Positions 16,462-26,797 of a stretch of DNA of 64,000 bases are shown here, in pieces. Source of the stretch: Streptococcus sp. 596553 (GTDB lineage Bacteria; Bacillota; Bacilli; Lactobacillales; Streptococcaceae); NCBI RefSeq assembly GCF_900411395.1, contig NZ_OXCQ01000008.1:1-64000 (forward strand). The letters run 5' to 3'. The notes under the pieces are model-generated. The model searched no databases, was not told where the DNA came from, and was given only the letters and a program-made list of their open reading frames with translations. Position numbers and translations under genes: made by a program. Every line of letters starts with the position of its first letter. Position 1 is the stretch's first letter.

Positions 16462-17703
16462 TTGAAATTAATGTATTATTTTAATACTGACAATAGATTG
16501 AAGAATCTTTTTGCTCAAACTTGGAAAATACTTATGTATGCGCTAACGTATTTTCCAATAATATCTCTAATTATATTCTGTCTTACCGATTTTAAATTAG
16601 TTATAATTTTACAATTTGCCTTGATACTAATATATGTGTTTAACTATAAAAATCGATTTAATAAGTTTAGAGTTTTTCTTACTAAAAGTACTAAATCTTT
16701 AGCTTTTATGAACGCATGGGATGGAATATTTTGCGGAATCTTGACTTACATTCTTTATAACCTAAATCTAGTTGAATCAACTTTAATCAACTTATCTCAA
16801 TATTTTTTTATTAATTATGGCATAAGTAAAAATCACATAAATAACTGGATTATCATTGTAATACTTTTAATATTACCATTTGTATTATCTGTTATAAAAA
16901 CTGTAGGATCAATCAAGATATTTCAAAAAGTTAATAAAATAGATATCGTAAAGGGAAAGACACTGTGGAATGTATATGCCACGATGCTTATTATTTCGTT
17001 TTTATGGTATTATATCTATATTTATTACTTTATTTCTAATGTTATTGATTTTCATTCTGATTTAATAACTGACATTCTTATGTTCAGTTCACTTATTGCA
17101 CTTTATTTAATATGCTGGTGGATGATTTATAATCTAATTAGACATGGTGCAAAAGATACCAAAGAAGTAATAGCATCATGGTTAATTGGTTCAATCTGTA
17201 TATTACTGTTAGCAGTATTTAATCAAGTTGAAAATGAATTAATAAATGCTTTAACATGGTTTTTGCCAATTTTAATTCCTAGTCTAATTGGAGAAATAAA
17301 TTCTCAATTCGATACAAAAAAACATAAGAAAAAACCAATAAGAACTGAGAAAATGGATAGACACCTCTATCGAACTCAACTATATGGTTTTCTTACTCTA
17401 TTAATGTTGAGTATTATTCCAAAGTTAACCGAAATTATTTGGGGTTTAAAGATTAAGAAGAAATTGGTCGAATTTATAACTCCCGAAGCTGATTGGATGT
17501 CTGAATTATTTGCCTCAACTATAATTATTTTCGTTTGTTTCATATTATCATTAGTTATTGGGAAGATTATAATTTGGTTATTACAATATTTCTATTTAAA
17601 CACCTATAATGGATATTACGTGTATCGTGACAATATGCATAGTATATTAATAAATCGTAGATATAAAAGAAATATTCATAAAAGGAGAAAAAATAATGTC
17701 TAA
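16462..17703 (+). CDS. Polytopic membrane protein, AT-rich cassette gene
   Basis: 413 residues starting at TTG 16462, six bases after GGAGG. An ATG nine bases further is too distant from that site. About eight to ten hydrophobic segments alternate with basic loops. The C-terminus is strongly basic (NRRYKRNIHKRRKNN). No family motif is recognised. Base composition is visibly richer in A/T than the neighbours, suggesting acquired DNA. It sits between two direct repeats made of valS and TPR/HhH gene remnants, so it is probably cargo of a small integrated cassette. Function unknown. Confidence 0.65.
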   Translation: MKLMYYFNTDNRLKNLFAQTWKILMYALTYFPIISLIIFCLTDFKLVIILQFALILIYVFNYKNRFNKFRVFLTKSTKSLAFMNAWDGIFCGILTYILYNLNLVESTLINLSQYFFINYGISKNHINNWIIIVILLILPFVLSVIKTVGSIKIFQKVNKIDIVKGKTLWNVYATMLIISFLWYYIYIYYFISNVIDFHSDLITDILMFSSLIALYLICWWMIYNLIRHGAKDTKEVIASWLIGSICILLLAVFNQVENELINALTWFLPILIPSLIGEINSQFDTKKHKKKPIRTEKMDRHLYRTQLYGFLTLLMLSIIPKLTEIIWGLKIKKKLVEFITPEADWMSELFASTIIIFVCFILSLVIGKIIIWLLQYFYLNTYNGYYVYRDNMHSILINRRYKRNIHKRRKNNV

Positions 17704-18005
17704 ATAACTTTCACCTAAATACACTCCATCCTATGTTTAGGTTGGTCGTTAACAAAACAACTTCATGAAGATGTTCTCAAGACTCAAGAAGTTCAAAAGT
17801 CTCAACCTTTTTCATTCGTGATTCCGACCACCAAATGTAACTGGAAAAATTCTACCTTGGTCAGGCTTGGGGTACAACCTTCAAAGCAAATGAATCACAA
17901 AGAAGCTTAGATTCCCGTTCAAGCCTGTATCCGAGGTCGTAAGAATATCCAATACAGCAGAGGTAGAGTTTGATATATTGAAGAATGAGTTAGAGGAGAA
18001 AATAG
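17696..18005 (+). pseudogene. Decayed valS 5' end and GNAT remnant (copy B)
   Basis: ATGTCTAAATAACTTTCACC resembles valS codons 1-7 with a stop in codon 4. More valS-like sequence follows (GGTTGGTCGTTA), then the same chimeric valS/GNAT stretch as at 15779-16034, ending in the same ribosome site before the TPR/HhH gene. It keeps more of the valS start than copy A does. Confidence 0.75.
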
Positions 18006-19247
18006 ATGGCTAAAAAGAAAAATAGAAAAAAAGAATTAAAACGCCAGCAAAAGTTGGATATCAAAGTTATTTCTGAAGAAGAGGCTGCTTGGACAGAAAT
18101 CATGGCCAAAAATCCAACTTTTGTAGAACGTCGGACTATTCAAAATTTCGATGAACTGCATACAGCAGTGATGCAATATGCTGATGAACACGGAGAGTAT
18201 CCAGATGTTCAGCTAATCAATTACCAACTGAAAAATAGGACTTTTGATTGGAAACAGGATCATGCCATATTTAGAGAAGCTATGCATACTCCAAATACAC
18301 AGAAGCGAAATAAACTGTTAAAACAAGTTTTAAAAATCAATCCAGATTATTTTGCTGCTGCTTTTCATTTATTCTTATCAGAAGTTGAAGATTTTGATTT
18401 GTCAACTTTTAAAAAAGTATTGGATTTTGAAATTCTAGTTTTAGAAAAATGGAAAATGAATGGATACAATAGTTGGAATTATTTTGAAGCACGCCCTATC
18501 CTGTCTGCTCTGATGTTTCTGATTGAGTATTATATGATGGAGAACTTCAATTCTAAGGCTATAGAATTGATTGACCTGTATTTGAGTAAGCGACCAGACC
18601 GTTTTCCTCCTAATTTTGTCTTCTGTATGCTTTCCTTGTATCATATTACTGGTCAGGAACTAAAGGTTGAACGTTTCTATCGTGAAGAATTAAATAAAGG
18701 GAAACGGGATGATACCATTCTTATTCATGCCATCATCTCTGCTTTTTCTCAAGGAAAAATTGAAGAAGCAAGTCAGCTATTTGCAAAATTAGTGGAAATC
18801 AATGATGAAGCTGTTGAATTCTTTATAGAGGAAGATTGGCAATTCAAAGTTATAGATATAGAAGATCAAGAATGCTATTGTCCAAATTCAGTTGAATCGC
18901 TACAAGCTAGTTTGTATCCTCTGCTTGACTATTTACAAGAAAATATTATTTTAACAGAATTTTTAACAAAAGAAGCCAAAAAATTCCGTCGTAAACCAGT
19001 ATTTTCGAATCATTCCAGTGTGTTAAGAAATCTACCCCAGGTTACAGACTGGTACTCCTTTATGAGCGAGGAAAAAATGAAGGGAATCCGGATGGATCTT
19101 GTTCACATCTTTGTTGAAAATGGGATTCGTAAATCTTCAGATTTCAAAAAATGGACTGAAAAAAAAGTTCTCGCTTTGAGGGGAATTGGTCCCGTAACCG
19201 TTAAAAAGCTGAAGGAAAACGGCATAAAGTTTAAGAAAGAGAAGTAA
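18006..19247 (+). CDS. TPR-like protein with C-terminal helix-hairpin-helix
   Basis: 413 residues, soluble. The N-terminus is basic (MAKKKNRKKELKRQQK). The middle (about 80-320) is built of helical pairs with TPR-like character (KLLKQVLKINPDYFAAAFHL, IELIDLYLSKRPDRFPPNF). The last 50 residues are a helix-hairpin-helix (FKKWTEKKVLALRGIGPVTV, then KKLKENGIKFKKEK), almost the same as in the protein at 13971-14366. It may bring a protein scaffold to DNA. A truncated second copy lies at 16035. The RhuM gene follows 31 bases later, so the two may be one cassette. Confidence 0.65.
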   Translation: MAKKKNRKKELKRQQKLDIKVISEEEAAWTEIMAKNPTFVERRTIQNFDELHTAVMQYADEHGEYPDVQLINYQLKNRTFDWKQDHAIFREAMHTPNTQKRNKLLKQVLKINPDYFAAAFHLFLSEVEDFDLSTFKKVLDFEILVLEKWKMNGYNSWNYFEARPILSALMFLIEYYMMENFNSKAIELIDLYLSKRPDRFPPNFVFCMLSLYHITGQELKVERFYREELNKGKRDDTILIHAIISAFSQGKIEEASQLFAKLVEINDEAVEFFIEEDWQFKVIDIEDQECYCPNSVESLQASLYPLLDYLQENIILTEFLTKEAKKFRRKPVFSNHSSVLRNLPQVTDWYSFMSEEKMKGIRMDLVHIFVENGIRKSSDFKKWTEKKVLALRGIGPVTVKKLKENGIKFKKEK

Positions 19248-19278
19248 TTGTTTATGGAAGGGAGGAGGTGAAATTGTC

Positions 19279-20280
19279 TTGAATGAAATTTCTAATTTCA
19301 TCCTGTATACTACACCAAATGGCGACGTTCAGCTAGATATCCTTTTACAAGATGAAAATCTTTGGTTGACTCAAAAAGGCCTTGCAGAGCTCTTTGGAGT
19401 TGAACGAAGTGTCATTACAAAGCACTTAAAAAACATTTATGACAGTGGTGAGTTGGATAAGGTGTTAACTTGTGCAAAATTTGCACAGGTTCAACAAGAG
19501 GGAAATAGAACTGTTCGGCGTGAACTTGAATATTACAATCTGGATGCGATTATTTCAGTTGGCTATCGAGTAAATTCCGGCAAGGCTACTCAATTTAGAA
19601 TCTGGGCAACCAAGACCTTGAAAGAATTTATCATCAAAGGTTTTGTTTTGAATGATGAACGCTTGAAACAAGGACAGGCAGTTTTCGGACAAGATTATTT
19701 CCGTGAACTTTTAGAACGAATTCGCTCTATTCGTTCTAGCGAGCGCCGAATCTATCAACAAATTACGGATATCTTTGCCGAATGTGCCATAGATTATGAT
19801 CGAAACTCAGATATTACTAAAAATTTCTATGCTATGGTGCAAAATAAATTTCATTATGCAATTACTGGAAGTACTGCTGCAGAAATTATCTATCAACAAG
19901 CCGATGCTAGTAAAGAAAAAATGGGATTAACGTCTTGGAAGAATGCACCTGATGGACGAGTGCTCAAATCAGATGTAACGGTGGCTAAAAACTATTTGCA
20001 AGAAAAAGAAATTCGACAACTAGAGCGAACTGTTACAGCCTATTTTGATTATATTGAGGGTTTGGTTGAACGCCGTAATACTTTTACAATGCGAGGATTG
20101 GCAGATAGTATTGATCGTTTTCTATCTTTTAATGAGTACGAAATTTTAGAAGGAAAAGGAAGTATTTCCAAGAAACAAGCAGATTCAAAAGCCATCCAGG
20201 AGTATGAAAAATTTAACCGAACTCAAAAAATTCTATCGGACTTTGATAAACATATTCTGAAGATAATGAGAGAAAGTTAA
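19279..20280 (+). CDS. RhuM-family protein
   Basis: 333 residues. TTG 19279 is the start because GGAGGAGGTG lies eight bases before it. The nearby ATG 19283 is out of frame. The N-terminal part has the family's DNA-binding look (LWLTQKGLAELFGVERSVIT, KHLKNIYDSGEL), then RRELEYYNLDAIISVGYRVN and ATKTLKEFIIKGF, diagnostic of RhuM/virulence-RhuM proteins. The name comes from a Salmonella pathogenicity island, where the function is not settled. Homologs often occur in mobile or defence regions. It is the last gene before the intact valS. Confidence 0.85.
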   Translation: MNEISNFILYTTPNGDVQLDILLQDENLWLTQKGLAELFGVERSVITKHLKNIYDSGELDKVLTCAKFAQVQQEGNRTVRRELEYYNLDAIISVGYRVNSGKATQFRIWATKTLKEFIIKGFVLNDERLKQGQAVFGQDYFRELLERIRSIRSSERRIYQQITDIFAECAIDYDRNSDITKNFYAMVQNKFHYAITGSTAAEIIYQQADASKEKMGLTSWKNAPDGRVLKSDVTVAKNYLQEKEIRQLERTVTAYFDYIEGLVERRNTFTMRGLADSIDRFLSFNEYEILEGKGSISKKQADSKAIQEYEKFNRTQKILSDFDKHILKIMRES

Positions 20281-20401
20281 TGTAAAATTTTCACCATTTC
20301 TTTGCTTATAGAAGATACTGAAAAAATCAGATGTGCTGAATCAAGGCCTATCTTCTACATACTAATTTTATTTAAAGATATTAACTAGAAAGGACAAACA
20401 C

Positions 20402-23053
20402 ATGTCTAAAGAACTTTCACCTAAATACAATCCAGCCGAGGTTGAGGCTGGTCGTTACCAAAAATGGCTTGATGCGGATGTTTTCAAGCCTTCAGGCGAT
20501 CAAAAGGCTAAGCCTTATTCAATCGTGATTCCACCACCAAACGTAACTGGTAAACTTCACCTTGGTCACGCTTGGGATACGACTTTGCAGGATATTATCA
20601 TCCGTCAAAAACGCATGCAAGGTTTTGATACGCTTTGGCTTCCTGGTATGGACCACGCTGGTATTGCAACTCAAGCTAAGGTTGAGGAGCGCTTGCGTGG
20701 TGAGGGCATTAGCCGTTATGACCTGGGTCGTGAGTCTTTCTTGACGAAAGTCTGGGAATGGAAAGACGAGTATGCCACTACCATCAAGGAACAATGGGGC
20801 AAGATGGGGCTCTCTGTAGACTACTCTCGTGAGCGTTTCACTCTTGACGAAGGTTTGTCAAAAGCGGTTCGCAAGGTCTTTGTGGACCTTCACAAGAAAG
20901 GCTGGATCTACCGTGGTGAGTTTATCATCAACTGGGACCCAGCTGCACGCACAGCCCTTTCTGATATTGAAGTTATCCACAAGGATGTCGAAGGTGCATT
21001 CTACCACATGAACTACATGCTGGAAGACGGTTCACGCGCCCTTGAAGTTGCGACCACTCGTCCTGAGACCATGTTTGGGGACGTTGCCGTTGCAGTCAAT
21101 CCAGAAGACCCACGCTACAAGGACTTGATTGGTAAAAACGTCATCCTTCCAATCGCTAATAAATTGATTCCAATCGTTGGGGATGAGCATGCTGATCCTG
21201 AGTTTGGTACAGGTGTCGTGAAAATCACGCCTGCCCACGATCCAAACGACTTCTTGGTTGGTCAACGTCACAACTTGCCACAAGTCAACGTCATGAACGA
21301 CGACGGAACTATGAATGACTTGGCCTTCGAATTTGCAGGCATGGACCGTTTTGAAGCTCGTAAGGCAGTCGTTGCCAAGTTGGAAGAAATCGGTGCCCTT
21401 GTTAAAATCGAAAAACGTGTCCACAGTGTTGGTCACTCAGAACGTACCGGTGTTGTAGTTGAACCACGCTTGTCTACACAATGGTTCGTTAAGATGGACC
21501 AATTGGCTAAAAATGCTATTGCCAACCAAGACACAGACGATAAGGTAGAATTTTACCCACCTCGTTTCAACGATACCTTCCTCCAATGGATGGAAAATGT
21601 CCACGACTGGGTAATCTCTCGTCAGCTCTGGTGGGGTCACCAAATCCCTGCTTGGTACAATGCTGAGGGTGAAATGTACGTCGGTGAAGAAGCTCCAGAA
21701 GGTGACGGTTGGACTCAGGACGAAGACGTCTTGGATACGTGGTTCAGTTCGGCTCTTTGGCCATTCTCAACTATGGGCTGGCCTGATGTCGACTCAGAAG
21801 ACTTCAAACGTTACTTCCCAACTTCAACCTTGGTTACTGGTTACGACATCATCTTCTTCTGGGTATCTCGTATGATCTTCCAATCTTTGGAATTCACAGG
21901 TCGTCAGCCATTCCAAAACGTCCTTATCCACGGTCTCATTCGTGACGAGCAAGGACGCAAGATGTCTAAATCACTCGGAAACGGGATTGACCCAATGGAT
22001 GTGATCGAGAAATACGGTGCTGATGCCCTTCGTTGGTTCCTTTCAAACGGTTCTGCACCAGGCCAAGACGTGCGCTTCTCTTACGAGAAAATGGATGCTT
22101 CTTGGAACTTCATTAACAAGATCTGGAACATCTCTCGCTACATCCTCATGAACAATGAAGGCTTGACTCTTGAGCAAGCAACTGCTAATGTGGAAAAAGT
22201 TGTTAACAAAGAAGCCGGAAACGTTACAGACCGCTGGATTCTCCACAACCTCAATGAAACCATCGGAAAAGCTACTGCCAACTTTGATAAGTTTGAATTT
22301 GGTGTGGCTGGTCACATCCTCTACAACTTCATCTGGGATGAGTTTGCGGACTGGTACGTTGAGTTGACTAAGGAAGTTCTTTATAGTGACAACGAAGAAG
22401 AGAAAGTCATCACACGTTCTGTTCTCCTTTACACCTTGGACAAGATCCTTCGTCTCCTTCACCCAATCATGCCATTCGTGACAGAGGAAATCTTTGGACA
22501 AATCTCAGAAGGTTCTATCGTTACAGCAGAATACCCAACTGTCAACCCAGCCTTTGAAGATCTTGCTGCCCACACTGGCGTTGAAAGCCTCAAAGACTTG
22601 ATCCGTGCCGTTCGTAATGCGCGTGCGGAAGTGAACGTAGCACCAAGCAAGCCTATCACCATCCTTGTTAAGACAAGCGATAGCGACTTAGAAGCCTTCT
22701 TTAACAGCAATGTCAACTACATCAAACGCTTCACAAATCCAGAACACTTGGAGATCGCGTCAAATATTCCTGCACCTGAACTCGCAATGTCAAGCGTCAT
22801 CACTGGAGCAGAAATCTACCTGCCACTGGTAGACCTCCTTAATGTCGAAGAAGAATTGGCTCGTCTCGACAAGGAACTGGCTAAATGGCAAAAAGAACTG
22901 GATATGGTTGGTAAGAAACTCTCTAACGAACGCTTCGTAGCCAACGCAAAACCAGAAGTCGTCCAAAAAGAACGCGACAAACAAGCCGACTACCAAGCGA
23001 AATACGACGCGACCGTAGCACGTATTGATGAGATGAAGAAACTCGTTAAATAA
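20402..23053 (+). CDS. valS: Valyl-tRNA synthetase
   Basis: 883 residues, full length for a class I synthetase. The HIGH-type motif HLGH is at residues 53-56 and KMSKS at 520-524. The CP1 editing domain lies between ([19 protein letters not shown] region, [10 protein letters not shown]). A C-terminal coiled coil (about 815-880, [19 protein letters not shown]) contacts the tRNA. It charges tRNA-Val. The sequence just upstream is agaaaggacaaacac, the same as the end of the P-loop gene at 15785, so the operon was split by insertion. I see no T-box in the 121 bases before this start, so expression now depends on readthrough or an unseen promoter. Confidence 0.97.
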   Translation: MSKELSPKYNPAEVEAGRYQKWLDADVFKPSGDQKAKPYSIVIPPPNVTGKLHLGHAWDTTLQDIIIRQKRMQGFDTLWLPGMDHAGIATQAKVEERLRGEGISRYDLGRESFLTKVWEWKDEYATTIKEQWGKMGLSVDYSRERFTLDEGLSKAVRKVFVDLHKKGWIYRGEFIINWDPAARTALSDIEVIHKDVEGAFYHMNYMLEDGSRALEVATTRPETMFGDVAVAVNPEDPRYKDLIGKNVILPIANKLIPIVGDEHADPEFGTGVVKITPAHDPNDFLVGQRHNLPQVNVMNDDGTMNDLAFEFAGMDRFEARKAVVAKLEEIGALVKIEKRVHSVGHSERTGVVVEPRLSTQWFVKMDQLAKNAIANQDTDDKVEFYPPRFNDTFLQWMENVHDWVISRQLWWGHQIPAWYNAEGEMYVGEEAPEGDGWTQDEDVLDTWFSSALWPFSTMGWPDVDSEDFKRYFPTSTLVTGYDIIFFWVSRMIFQSLEFTGRQPFQNVLIHGLIRDEQGRKMSKSLGNGIDPMDVIEKYGADALRWFLSNGSAPGQDVRFSYEKMDASWNFINKIWNISRYILMNNEGLTLEQATANVEKVVNKEAGNVTDRWILHNLNETIGKATANFDKFEFGVAGHILYNFIWDEFADWYVELTKEVLYSDNEEEKVITRSVLLYTLDKILRLLHPIMPFVTEEIFGQISEGSIVTAEYPTVNPAFEDLAAHTGVESLKDLIRAVRNARAEVNVAPSKPITILVKTSDSDLEAFFNSNVNYIKRFTNPEHLEIASNIPAPELAMSSVITGAEIYLPLVDLLNVEEELARLDKELAKWQKELDMVGKKLSNERFVANAKPEVVQKERDKQADYQAKYDATVARIDEMKKLVK

Positions 23054-23061
23054 ACACAGAA

Positions 23062-23085
23062 ACACGGTGGTAAACCGTGTTTTTT
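23062..23085 (+). terminator. Rho-independent terminator after valS
   Basis: ACACGG and CCGTGT pair around a GTGGTAAA-type loop, followed by six T. Confidence 0.9.
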
Positions 23086-23122
23086 GGTATAATGAAATCA
23101 ATATCTATTGATGGAGAAAGTG

Positions 23123-23878
23123 ATGTCTAAGCACCCGCATTATGAATTGTTAAATTTAATTGGCTACGGTCTTGCCAAGTTTGACAAGCTTTTTATAAAA
23201 GAATTTCAATGTTCTAGCAAGTCGGAGTTTTATCGCTATGTAGTTTCTCTGGAAATTGCTGAAACAACTGGAGTTGTAAAAAATAGAATGGATTTATTTG
23301 ATCCTTATTTTGACAATAATCGAAAAGGTTGGTGGCAGAAAGCTGAAGTTTACCGTTTTCGTAAAGATTTAATTGATATGATGTTTGGAAATGAAGATGT
23401 TCATAGTTATGCTGAAATCGTTAAAATGTTACTTGCTAGTGAAGGAAAGCGAACAGGCATTACTACCCTTGAAAAACCAATTATTCGAACTAAATTCAAA
23501 CGTCTACAGGAAACGGGAATGGAGGCTGAGAATTATTTTATCCTTCATTTTGATAAAGAAGAAAAATTCCAAGGTGGACTATTGACCGATGCCCGTCTTT
23601 ATGGTGATGGATATGACTTTCAGGTAGATGTCCAAGAGCATTCTTACCTTGCCGAAGTAAAAGGTATCCGAAAGTCTAAGGGTCGCATTCGATTGACTGC
23701 CAGAGAATATGAAAAAGCCAAAGAGTTTAAATCAGATTTTATTTTATCTCTAGTTACTAACTTAGATGATATTCCAAAGTTAGTATTAGTTAATAATCCT
23801 TTAAAATATTTTGAGTTTAAAAAGAATATTATCAAAAATGAAATTATTGAATACAGAAGCTTAGAAGATTTGTATTAG
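23123..23878 (+). CDS. DUF3883-like putative nuclease
   Basis: I start at ATG 23123 (251 residues) because GGAGAAAG lies just before it. The N-terminal half is helical, without recognised motif. The C-terminal third has the pattern of DUF3883 / PD-(D/E)XK-type domains: GDGYDFQVDV, then SYLAEVKGIRKSKGRIRLTA and EYEKAKEFKSDFIL, with D, E-x-K and a later Glu/Lys in the expected order. DUF3883 domains occur in restriction and other conflict systems. It neighbours a broken TOTE-type gene, so this interval may be a hot spot for defence genes. Activity is unproven. Confidence 0.65.
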   Translation: MSKHPHYELLNLIGYGLAKFDKLFIKEFQCSSKSEFYRYVVSLEIAETTGVVKNRMDLFDPYFDNNRKGWWQKAEVYRFRKDLIDMMFGNEDVHSYAEIVKMLLASEGKRTGITTLEKPIIRTKFKRLQETGMEAENYFILHFDKEEKFQGGLLTDARLYGDGYDFQVDVQEHSYLAEVKGIRKSKGRIRLTAREYEKAKEFKSDFILSLVTNLDDIPKLVLVNNPLKYFEFKKNIIKNEIIEYRSLEDLY

Positions 23879-23898
23879 TTTCCCCTTAATTTTACTAG

Positions 23899-24060
23899 TT
23901 GAAGAAGATAGAAACCTTAACAAGTCAACGGCTCAATGAACTGGAAATCAACGGTATTCGTTTGACTAAGTTTAAAAATGGGGAAATCGGTATTGAATTT
24001 ATCTGGATTGATACCGAAAATCCCCCAAGCGATGCCATCGGCTGGGTAGCAAAGAAATAA
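23899..24060 (+). pseudogene. C-terminal fragment of an unrecognised protein
   Basis: An open stretch of 53 codons whose product looks like real protein (LTSQRLNELEINGIRLTKF, then IGIEFIWIDTENPPSDAIGW), but it lacks a start with a ribosome site. I take it as a gene end left by a deletion. Family unknown. Confidence 0.35.
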
Positions 24061-24123
24061 AAGTTTTCAAAGCTATTGTAACAAATAAGGGATTTTATTT
24101 TCGTGTACAATTTCAGCTATTCT

Positions 24124-24132
24124 TGTTATAAT
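24124..24132 (+). promoter_or_regulatory. Extended -10 promoter before the TOTE-type gene
   Basis: TGtTATAAT, with a weak -35 about 17 bases upstream, and AAGGAGGTGA at 24148-24157 before ATG 24163. Confidence 0.55.
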
Positions 24133-24162
24133 CAGCCTATAGGAATCAAGGAGGTGACTCTT

Positions 24163-25263
24163 ATGGCTGTTTTTGTGTCTTTGGATGGAATTGTGGTAGA
24201 AGTACTTGATGTCTTTTCTTCTTTTAATGGGGATAGTGAGTTTTTCTTGTGTAAACGTCTTAAAGACAAGAGTCAGTTTGTGATGGAACGCTCTCAGTTC
24301 GAGGAGATGTTCCAACTTCAAAGTAGTCACTTGACGACGCAAGAAAAATTACAATTGTTTACCTCTGTGTTTGCTGGCCGTTATGATGTTTATGCTAAGA
24401 GTTTTATCAATGATCAAGGGAAAATTCAGTATTTTCCATCCTATGATTATGGTTGGAAGCAGTTGCCGCCTGAAAAACGGAGTTTCCAGACATTAACGGA
24501 TTCCGTTTTGAAATCTCATTTTCGTGGGGAGACAGCTATCGGTATCTTTCCTATGCACTTAGATGATAGCTGTTATTTTTTGGTACTGGATTTGGATGAA
24601 AGAGATTGGAAAGAAGCTGGTTTAACCATTCGAAGAATAGCCAGGAAACGCCAGATGGAAGCCCATTTAGAGATTTCTCGTTCGGGTTACGGACTCCATA
24701 TTTGGTTCTTCTTTGAGGAAGCGATTCCGAGTTGAGAGGCTCGCTTATTTGGAAAGAAACTATTAGAATTGGCTATGCAGGAAAGTATACAACTGTCCTT
24801 TGATTCTTTTGATCGCATGTTTCCAAATCAGGATGTCCTTCCTAAGGGGGGATTTGGAAATTTGATTGCCTTGCCTTTTCAAGGAGAAGCTTACCATCAA
24901 GGGCGAACGGTCTTTGTGGATGAACAGTTTCAGCCTTATGAAGACCAATGGAGGTATCTACAAGAGATTCAGAGGGTTTCAACTGCTAAAGTGGCACTGT
25001 TAATCCAAGAGGAGTTAGGTAAGCAAGAATTGGATAAGGAGTTGAAGGTCATCTTATCCAATATGATCCAACTTGAAAAATCGTCTGTGACACCCAAGAC
25101 ACTGTTTTTCTTGAAAAATATGGCTTCATTTTCTAATCCCGAATTTTATTTAAAGCAGGCTATGCGATAGCCAACCTATCAAATTCCTGAGCGAATGTAT
25201 TTATTTGGAGAATCCGATCATTATTTATGGCTGCCAAGAGGTTCACTATATCCATTGTAAGAT
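24163..25263 (+). pseudogene. TOTE-type archaeo-eukaryotic primase part (broken)
   Basis: From ATG 24163 the frame encodes a small N-terminal domain and then an AEP-type primase: LFTSVFAGRYDVYAKSFIN, GIFPMHLDDSCYFLVLDLDE (the DxD metal site) and LEISRSGYGLHIWFFFEE (the SGxGxHxW motif). This matches the primase module of TOTE conflict-system proteins. An in-frame TGA at 24733-24735 interrupts it, and the same frame continues at once with EARLFGKKLLELAMQE. A second stop (TAG 25168-25170) is followed by 30 more family-like codons (YLWLPRGSLYPL). A BOX element then begins. The gene is dead or makes fragments only. Confidence 0.75.
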
Positions 25264-25270
25264 AAATTTA

Positions 25271-25422
25271 ATACTCTTCGAAAATCTCTTCAAACCACGT
25301 CAGCTTCGCCTTGCCGTAGATATATGTAACTGACTTCGTCAGTCTTATCTACAACCTCAAAGCAGTGCTTTGAGCAACCTACGGCTAGCTTCCTAGTTTG
25401 CTCTTTGATTTTCATTTAGTAT
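25271..25422 (-). repeat. BOX element (A-B-C type)
   Basis: Begins ATACTCTTCGAAAATC, ends GATTTTCATTTAGTAT, with the pneumococcal BOX core CGTCAGCTTCGCCTTGCCGT and the extra middle hairpin (CTGACTTCGTCAG). It interrupts the TOTE-type gene. Confidence 0.9.
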
Positions 25423-25434
25423 GAGCAGGGATCT

Positions 25435-26668
25435 GTGAAAGATAGGAGAAAGGTACAAAGGTCTATTAGAGTGGAATTTAAGGGAGAACTCACTTTTGAG
25501 CAAGAGTTAGCCCTGTCAGATATGATTTCCAAAGAAAATGGTTTACTCCATGCGGAGACTGGTTTTGGGAAGAACGTTTTAGGTGCTGCTCTCATCTCTG
25601 AACGGAAGACAAAAACAATTATCCTAGTTCATAATAGGCAACTCTTAGACCAATGGCTAGATCGCTTAAACTGCTTTTTGACTTTCGAAGAGGAGGAGGC
25701 TGTCCGTTATACGGCATCAGGTCGTGAAAAGGTAATAGGCTATGTAGGGCAGTACGGTGGGACTAAGAAATGGCTGAGTAAACTGGTTGATGTTGTTATG
25801 ATTCAATCTCTATTTAAGTTGGAAAATAGTCAAAGTCTTTTGGATGAGTATGAGATGATGATTGTGGATGAGTGTCATCATGTCTCTGCCTTGATGTTTG
25901 AAAAAGTTGTTGCTCAGTTTAGAGGGAAGTATCTTTACGGTTTGACGGCTACGCCTGAGCGTAAGAATGGTCATGAGCCTATCGTTTTTCAGAGAATTGG
26001 TGGGATACTCCATACTGCTGATAAGAGGGAGACATCTTTTAAACGGCAATTGCAATTAAGATTCACTTCTTTTGGTCATCTGGAAATTGAAAAGACTAAA
26101 GCAAGTAATTTTATACAGCTTAGTGATTGGATTGCTACTGACTCAGTGAGGAATCAGATGATTCTCAAGGATATTCTAGACCAAGTGGCAGAAGGGCGGA
26201 ATATCTTGGTTCTAGTTAATCGAATTCAACAGATAGATGTCTTTGAAAAGTTGTTGAAAGAGAAAGAGGTTGATGACTGTTACATTATTAGCGGAAAAAC
26301 CAAAGTCCGAGAGAGAACAAGTTTACTGGAGACGTTAGAACAGTTAGATAAAGGGTTTGTTTTATTGTCTACTGGAAAATACATTGGCGAAGGTTTTGAC
26401 TTACCTCAGTTGGACACGCTTATCTTGGCAGCACCCTTTTCTTGGAAAAATAATTTGATTCAGTACGCAGGTCGGATTCATCGAAACTACAAGAATAAGT
26501 CCTTGGTACGGATTTTCGATTATGTGGATATTCATGTTCCTTATTTAGAAAAGATGTTTCAGAAACGACAAGTAGCTTATCGAAAGATGGATTATCGTGC
26601 CATTGAGGGTGAGGAGAAACCATTCGTTTATGTTGATAGTAGATATGAGAATGTGCTGAGAGAGGACT
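25435..26668 (+). pseudogene. TOTE-type superfamily 2 helicase part (broken)
   Basis: A helicase that originally continued the primase reading frame. Motif I is AETGFGKN (Asn where Thr/Ser is expected after the P-loop lysine, which should weaken ATP binding). Motif II is DECH in MMIVDECHHVSALMF, motif III is LTATPERKNG, and motif VI is QYAGRIHRNYKNKS. It begins (GTG 25435) just after one BOX and runs into a second BOX, so the last 26 codons of the open frame (ending at 26748) come from BOX DNA. There is no ribosome site at its beginning. Confidence 0.75.
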
Positions 26669-26775
26669 TATACTCTTCGAAAATCAAATTCAAACCACGT
26701 CAGCGTCGCCTTACCGTACTCAAGTACAGCTTGCGGCTAGCTTCCTAGTTTGCTCTTTGATTTTCATTGAGTATT
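26669..26775 (-). repeat. BOX element (A-C type, no middle module)
   Basis: TATACTCTTCGAAAATC to TTTTCATTGAGTAT, about 107 bases. It is inserted at the end of the helicase part of the TOTE-type gene. Confidence 0.9.
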
Positions 26776-26797
26776 AGCAGGGGAAAGACAGGAGTGT

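Larger units (their letters stand above)
15790..18420 (+). repeat. Pair of long direct repeats (about 15790-16437 and 17760-18415)
   Basis: Both arms contain the valS/GNAT scar followed by the start of the TPR/HhH gene, in the same order and very similar in sequence. They flank the membrane-protein gene. Homologous recombination between them would delete that gene and restore a single copy. Confidence 0.75.
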
